This document shows, one piece after another, positions 5,424 through 8,281 of a stretch of 8,281 nt of DNA; positions within the stretch are counted from its first letter, which is position 1, and every line of letters begins with the position of its first letter. Origin of the DNA: Deltaproteobacteria bacterium (GTDB lineage: Bacteria; Desulfobacterota; Desulfarculia; Adiutricales; Adiutricaceae); contig JAITJP010000453.1 of NCBI GenBank assembly GCA_031278835.1, positions 1 to 8,281 of the forward strand, given 5' to 3'. Both the position numbers and the translations under genes were made by a program. Under the pieces are notes generated by a model that had not been told where the DNA came from, searched no databases, and was given only the letters and a program-made list of their open reading frames with translations.

Positions 5424-8281
5424 TTAGAATTCAAAACCCAGGCCCACCGAGGCCGTATGACTGGTATAGTTTCTGGAAACGTCCAAATCATAGTTTACGA
5501 AAATGTCGACGATTCGACCGGTGTTGATTTTTAGGCCAAGGCCAGCTTGGAAGGAATTGCCGCGGGGCCTGGTCCCATGAATCTTAAAGGTTTCCCCGTA
5601 GCCAAAAAAACCAACTTCCATGGTATTGTCGGGTTTTTCAACCGCGAAATTATAGCCCAGGCGAAGTTCGGGAGTCAGCGTGACCGACCCGGAGCGCACC
5701 GTGGCGTTGGCTTTAATCTGAATGGGGATGTCGACCTGATGATCAACCCTGGAAGGATAAAAATTAACCGGGGCATTAACGGCCGCGGCCGCGGCGTCTA
5801 GGCTATCCCTAAATGAACCTTGCCTTATGGAGGTATATTTTATGCCCAGGCTGGGAATGATTTGGTAACCATCGCCTTTAATGACTATTCCGCCCCTTAG
5901 GCCAAATTGCCAAGAATCGATATCGATGTTACCTGACTTTTTTCCGCCAACGATCAAACTGGTGTCATAATCACTGTTAGAAGTAGCGTAAGCTATGTTG
6001 GCGTCAAAAAAGACATTATTTTCGAGCAGGTAACTAGCGTAAAGGCCAATCCCCACGGTGTCCAGGTTAATGGTGGTCCGACCATCGTTGGTTTTGATCT
6101 CTCCGTTGGCGATGGAGGCGGAAATACCAACTCTTAAGCCGGGCAGGCCTTCAATTCTGCGGTCATAGCCAAAAGACATCCCGCCACCGAAAAAGTCATA
6201 GCCGTCAACGATCGAGGTGCTTTCTTCCTCGGCCCAAATGCCAAAACCACCCAACCAGATCCGGTTAAGTTCACTACCGTCACCGGCGGCCGGCGGGGTC
6301 ATGTCGTTCATTTCGATTTCCCTGACCCGATCCAAGCGATTGTAAACCACGCTTTGGGTCTTTAAAACCGTCGCGGAAACGTTATTTTGGAGGTTAGCCA
6401 GAGAATCGCCAACCAATTGCCTTAAAGCCAGGTCGGCCACTTCTGGGCTGTAATAATAGGTGATTTCGGTCACGATTTGTTCCAAACTCTCGCTTAGGCG
6501 CGCCAAAGCCGGATTGGTCGCCGCCTGGGTCATAATGTTATCAATGACCCTGGCCCCAGCGGCCACATTGGGCGTCGGACCGATTTTGCTGTTTTTTATG
6601 ACCTCAACGGTGCTGTTTTTGGTGGTGCCGACCGTGAGTAAATGCTTTGTGGCGCTGTCCCAGGCCAATTTATAGTAGCCGGAGTTTACTTTCGTAAGAT
6701 CGATCTTAACCTCGCCTCCAGTACCGGCGTCAATAAGAGTTTTACCGTTCCAATGTCCAGTTGGGCCGGTTAAAAGGATCTTGGAGCCATCCTCGATGGT
6801 AGCGGTAAGGTCAGGCCCGGTGCCAGCTTTTACGATTTTACCGTCTAGACTTGTGCCATCCGTTCCTATGTTTAGAATGGCTCCACTTTTCAGGGTAAAG
6901 GCAATCCCGTAAAATGAAATGGTATTTTTACCAATGTTTAAGTCGCCTCCGCTATTTAAGGTAAAATTCGTAGCTTTCACGTTAAGGTTTTTATCGAAGG
7001 AGACTTTGGCCTTTTCGATTGTAAGGTCGCCCGAGCCATTTAAGGACGATAGTAAATCAACCACTAGGTCGGCTTCGAAAACGCTTTCTCCGCCTTTGAT
7101 TTCAATATTCTTGGCAGTTTGTCCGGTAGTCACGGTACCTTTAAAAAGGTTTTTACCGCCATCAATCTTTATCGTTCCACCGGCGAAAACAGTCCCTTCA
7201 ATGGTGTTATCGCCTCCAGTAAAATGGACCAAATTCTCTGTCACGTTGGCGCTACCACTAGTGGCATTGGCACCACCATAAACGTTACCTTTTATGAGGT
7301 TTGTACCGCCGGCAAAAACAACATTATTTTCCGTTACCACCAGGTTCTGATCACTCCACCCGCCGTAAACATTGCCAAAACCAAAAAACGAGGTATTGTC
7401 TTTCGTTACGGTTACCCCATTTAAGGTAACCGTATTTTTCTGGACAACAGCGCTGGCGGCGCCCTGACTAATACCACCTATGGCCGTGCCCACGGTTATG
7501 TTGGTTAAGGTAACCGCGTTCTCCTTAACGGCGCCATTGCTTTTGCTTAAGCCACCCATAACGGCGATAACACCGGTTATGGTAATATTTTTGTTGGTAT
7601 TGTTTATGACAACATTGTTTCCCGATACCTCGCCAGTATTACTATTGGCCCCGCCGGCCCTTCCTCCGTATATTTCTAATCCCGTGGCTAGGTTAGCCTG
7701 TAAAGTTCCCGCGGTTATGGTAACCTTATTTCCTATATTGGCGTCTAAAGATTCACCGCCAGCTATATTTCCAGTAATCGTGCCGCCAGTTATTTCAACC
7801 TGGTTGCCTTGAACCGTACCAACACCCGCGTGGATGATACCGCCCGATATTACGTCAACGGTTCCACCACTAATTTTGACCAGGTTTCCGTCAGTGGCGT
7901 TCAGGCCACCAACGAAGGCGCCGGCGGCGCCGTTAACGATTTCACCACCAACCACGGAGCGAACCTCAGCCGTTCCTTTTATTTCCACCAGGTTTCCGGA
8001 AACGGCTTTCTTGGTAGGGTTACAAGTAAGGACGCTGGCAACGCAGATGGAGCCGCCAACGACTTTTCCTTCAGTCCCGCCACTCGATTTCACTTGGCCG
8101 CCGTCAATCACAACCGTGTTGTTTTTTACATCCACGGTATCGGCAGCGCCGGCGCCACCAATAACGCTGTTATGGACCGTTCCTTTGATGAGGACATAGT
8201 TACCGGTCACGACAAGATCATCGGTTGAACCCATTGAAATCCCGCCGTAAACCGATCCACGAGCTGTCCCGCTATCCACTT
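5424..8281 (-). CDS. Autotransporter with repetitive passenger and C-terminal beta-barrel (N-terminus outside window)
   Basis: The last 951 residues of a type V secretion protein; the frame runs off the right edge. The GTG at 8279-8277 lies within repeat-like sequence and is not a real start, so signal peptide and total length are unknown. Residues are numbered from that codon. Residues 1 to about 374 consist of about a dozen degenerate units (25-40 residues) of the type GN-x-V-x-I-x-GGT ... V-x-GG, as expected of a beta-helix exposed on the surface. Residues 375-560 are more irregular beta-strand sequence. A helical linker (about 575-660) probably threads the pore. The barrel spans about 674-951, beginning WLGGFGIWAEE and ending with a C-terminal Phe (SVGLGFEF), the usual outer-membrane assembly signal. 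No protease catalytic motif is seen. The only cysteines are Cys79 and Cys86, in one passenger unit. Adhesion or surface-coat function is an inference from the architecture. A strong terminator follows. Confidence 0.93.
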   Translation of the reverse strand, partial: VDSGTARGSVYGGISMGSTDDLVVTGNYVLIKGTVHNSVIGGAGAADTVDVKNNTVVIDGGQVKSSGGTEGKVVGGSICVASVLTCNPTKKAVSGNLVEIKGTAEVRSVVGGEIVNGAAGAFVGGLNATDGNLVKISGGTVDVISGGIIHAGVGTVQGNQVEITGGTITGNIAGGESLDANIGNKVTITAGTLQANLATGLEIYGGRAGGANSNTGEVSGNNVVINNTNKNITITGVIAVMGGLSKSNGAVKENAVTLTNITVGTAIGGISQGAASAVVQKNTVTLNGVTVTKDNTSFFGFGNVYGGWSDQNLVVTENNVVFAGGTNLIKGNVYGGANATSGSANVTENLVHFTGGDNTIEGTVFAGGTIKIDGGKNLFKGTVTTGQTAKNIEIKGGESVFEADLVVDLLSSLNGSGDLTIEKAKVSFDKNLNVKATNFTLNSGGDLNIGKNTISFYGIAFTLKSGAILNIGTDGTSLDGKIVKAGTGPDLTATIEDGSKILLTGPTGHWNGKTLIDAGTGGEVKIDLTKVNSGYYKLAWDSATKHLLTVGTTKNSTVEVIKNSKIGPTPNVAAGARVIDNIMTQAATNPALARLSESLEQIVTEITYYYSPEVADLALRQLVGDSLANLQNNVSATVLKTQSVVYNRLDRVREIEMNDMTPPAAGDGSELNRIWLGGFGIWAEEESTSIVDGYDFFGGGMSFGYDRRIEGLPGLRVGISASIANGEIKTNDGRTTINLDTVGIGLYASYLLENNVFFDANIAYATSNSDYDTSLIVGGKKSGNIDIDSWQFGLRGGIVIKGDGYQIIPSLGIKYTSIRQGSFRDSLDAAAAAVNAPVNFYPSRVDHQVDIPIQIKANATVRSGSVTLTPELRLGYNFAVEKPDNTMEVGFFGYGETFKIHGTRPRGNSFQAGLGLKINTGRIVDIFVNYDLDVSRNYTSHTASVGLGFEF
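7158..8281 (-). repeat. Degenerate beta-helix repeat region of the autotransporter passenger
   Basis: At the protein level, units restart at GN/NN/EN/KN followed by V: GNYVLIKG, NNTVVIDGG, GNLVEIKG, GNLVKISGG, GNQVEITGG, GNKVTITAG, GNNVVINN, ENAVTLTN, KNTVTLNG, ENNVVFAGG, ENLVHFTGG (residues 26 to about 355, then decaying to 374). Most units contain a GG turn (VYGG, VVGG, AIGG). Units vary in length and have drifted at the DNA level, so the array is old and is not a recent tandem expansion. It continues past the right edge. Confidence 0.8.

Noticed and set aside
7480..8228. Several open plus-strand frames opposite the autotransporter passenger
   Set aside because: They mirror the repetitive codon pattern of the minus-strand gene. 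Their products are proline/threonine/valine-rich shadows without start signals.
7158..8281. Repeat array considered as CRISPR or DNA tandem repeats
   Set aside because: There are no identical DNA repeats with regular spacers. The periodicity exists only at the protein level, in a coding frame.

Overview
The window looks like a piece of chromosome from a Gram-negative bacterium. A C-terminal autotransporter beta-barrel implies an outer membrane. The passenger is built from degenerate units of the type GN-x-V-x-I-x-GG-T ... V-x-GG, a style I associate with autotransporters of gut-associated Desulfobacterota (Desulfovibrionaceae and relatives). Coding DNA is moderately GC-rich with many GGCC and GCC steps. 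The spaces between genes are AT-rich and full of A and T runs. A host-associated deltaproteobacterium is my best guess, but the lineage is inferred from style, not from a marker gene.

Layout, left to right. A complete tRNA-Val(UAC) with encoded CCA lies at 110-185. A 617-base gap (186-802) follows, with a hairpin and T run at 386-434 and two candidate promoters. Next is a membrane-bound hybrid histidine kinase (803-2602) with a periplasmic, probably Cache-type, sensor and its own receiver domain. A perfect 11-bp hairpin overlaps its stop codon. A two-gene drug/NodIJ-type ABC exporter comes next: the ATPase at 2784-3620 and the ABC-2 permease at 3799-4533. They are separated by an unusual 61-codon reading frame (3617-3802) that overlaps both neighbours through ATGA junctions. 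An 890-base convergent gap (4534-5423) is rich in inverted repeats and holds a strong minus-strand terminator at 5345-5390. From 5424 to the right edge, on the minus strand, is a large autotransporter whose N-terminus lies outside the window.

The plus-strand genes (kinase, then exporter) point toward the minus-strand autotransporter. The exporter probably has its own promoter (TATAAT at 2745-2750), so it need not be co-transcribed with the kinase. Whether the kinase controls the exporter cannot be told from the sequence. All three protein systems act at the cell envelope: signal perception, export across the inner membrane, and a repetitive surface protein. No mobile element, CRISPR array, toxin-antitoxin pair or phage gene was seen. 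The most unusual point is the interposed small ORF in the exporter operon, bounded by an imperfect direct repeat. I see no clear evidence of a wholly new system.
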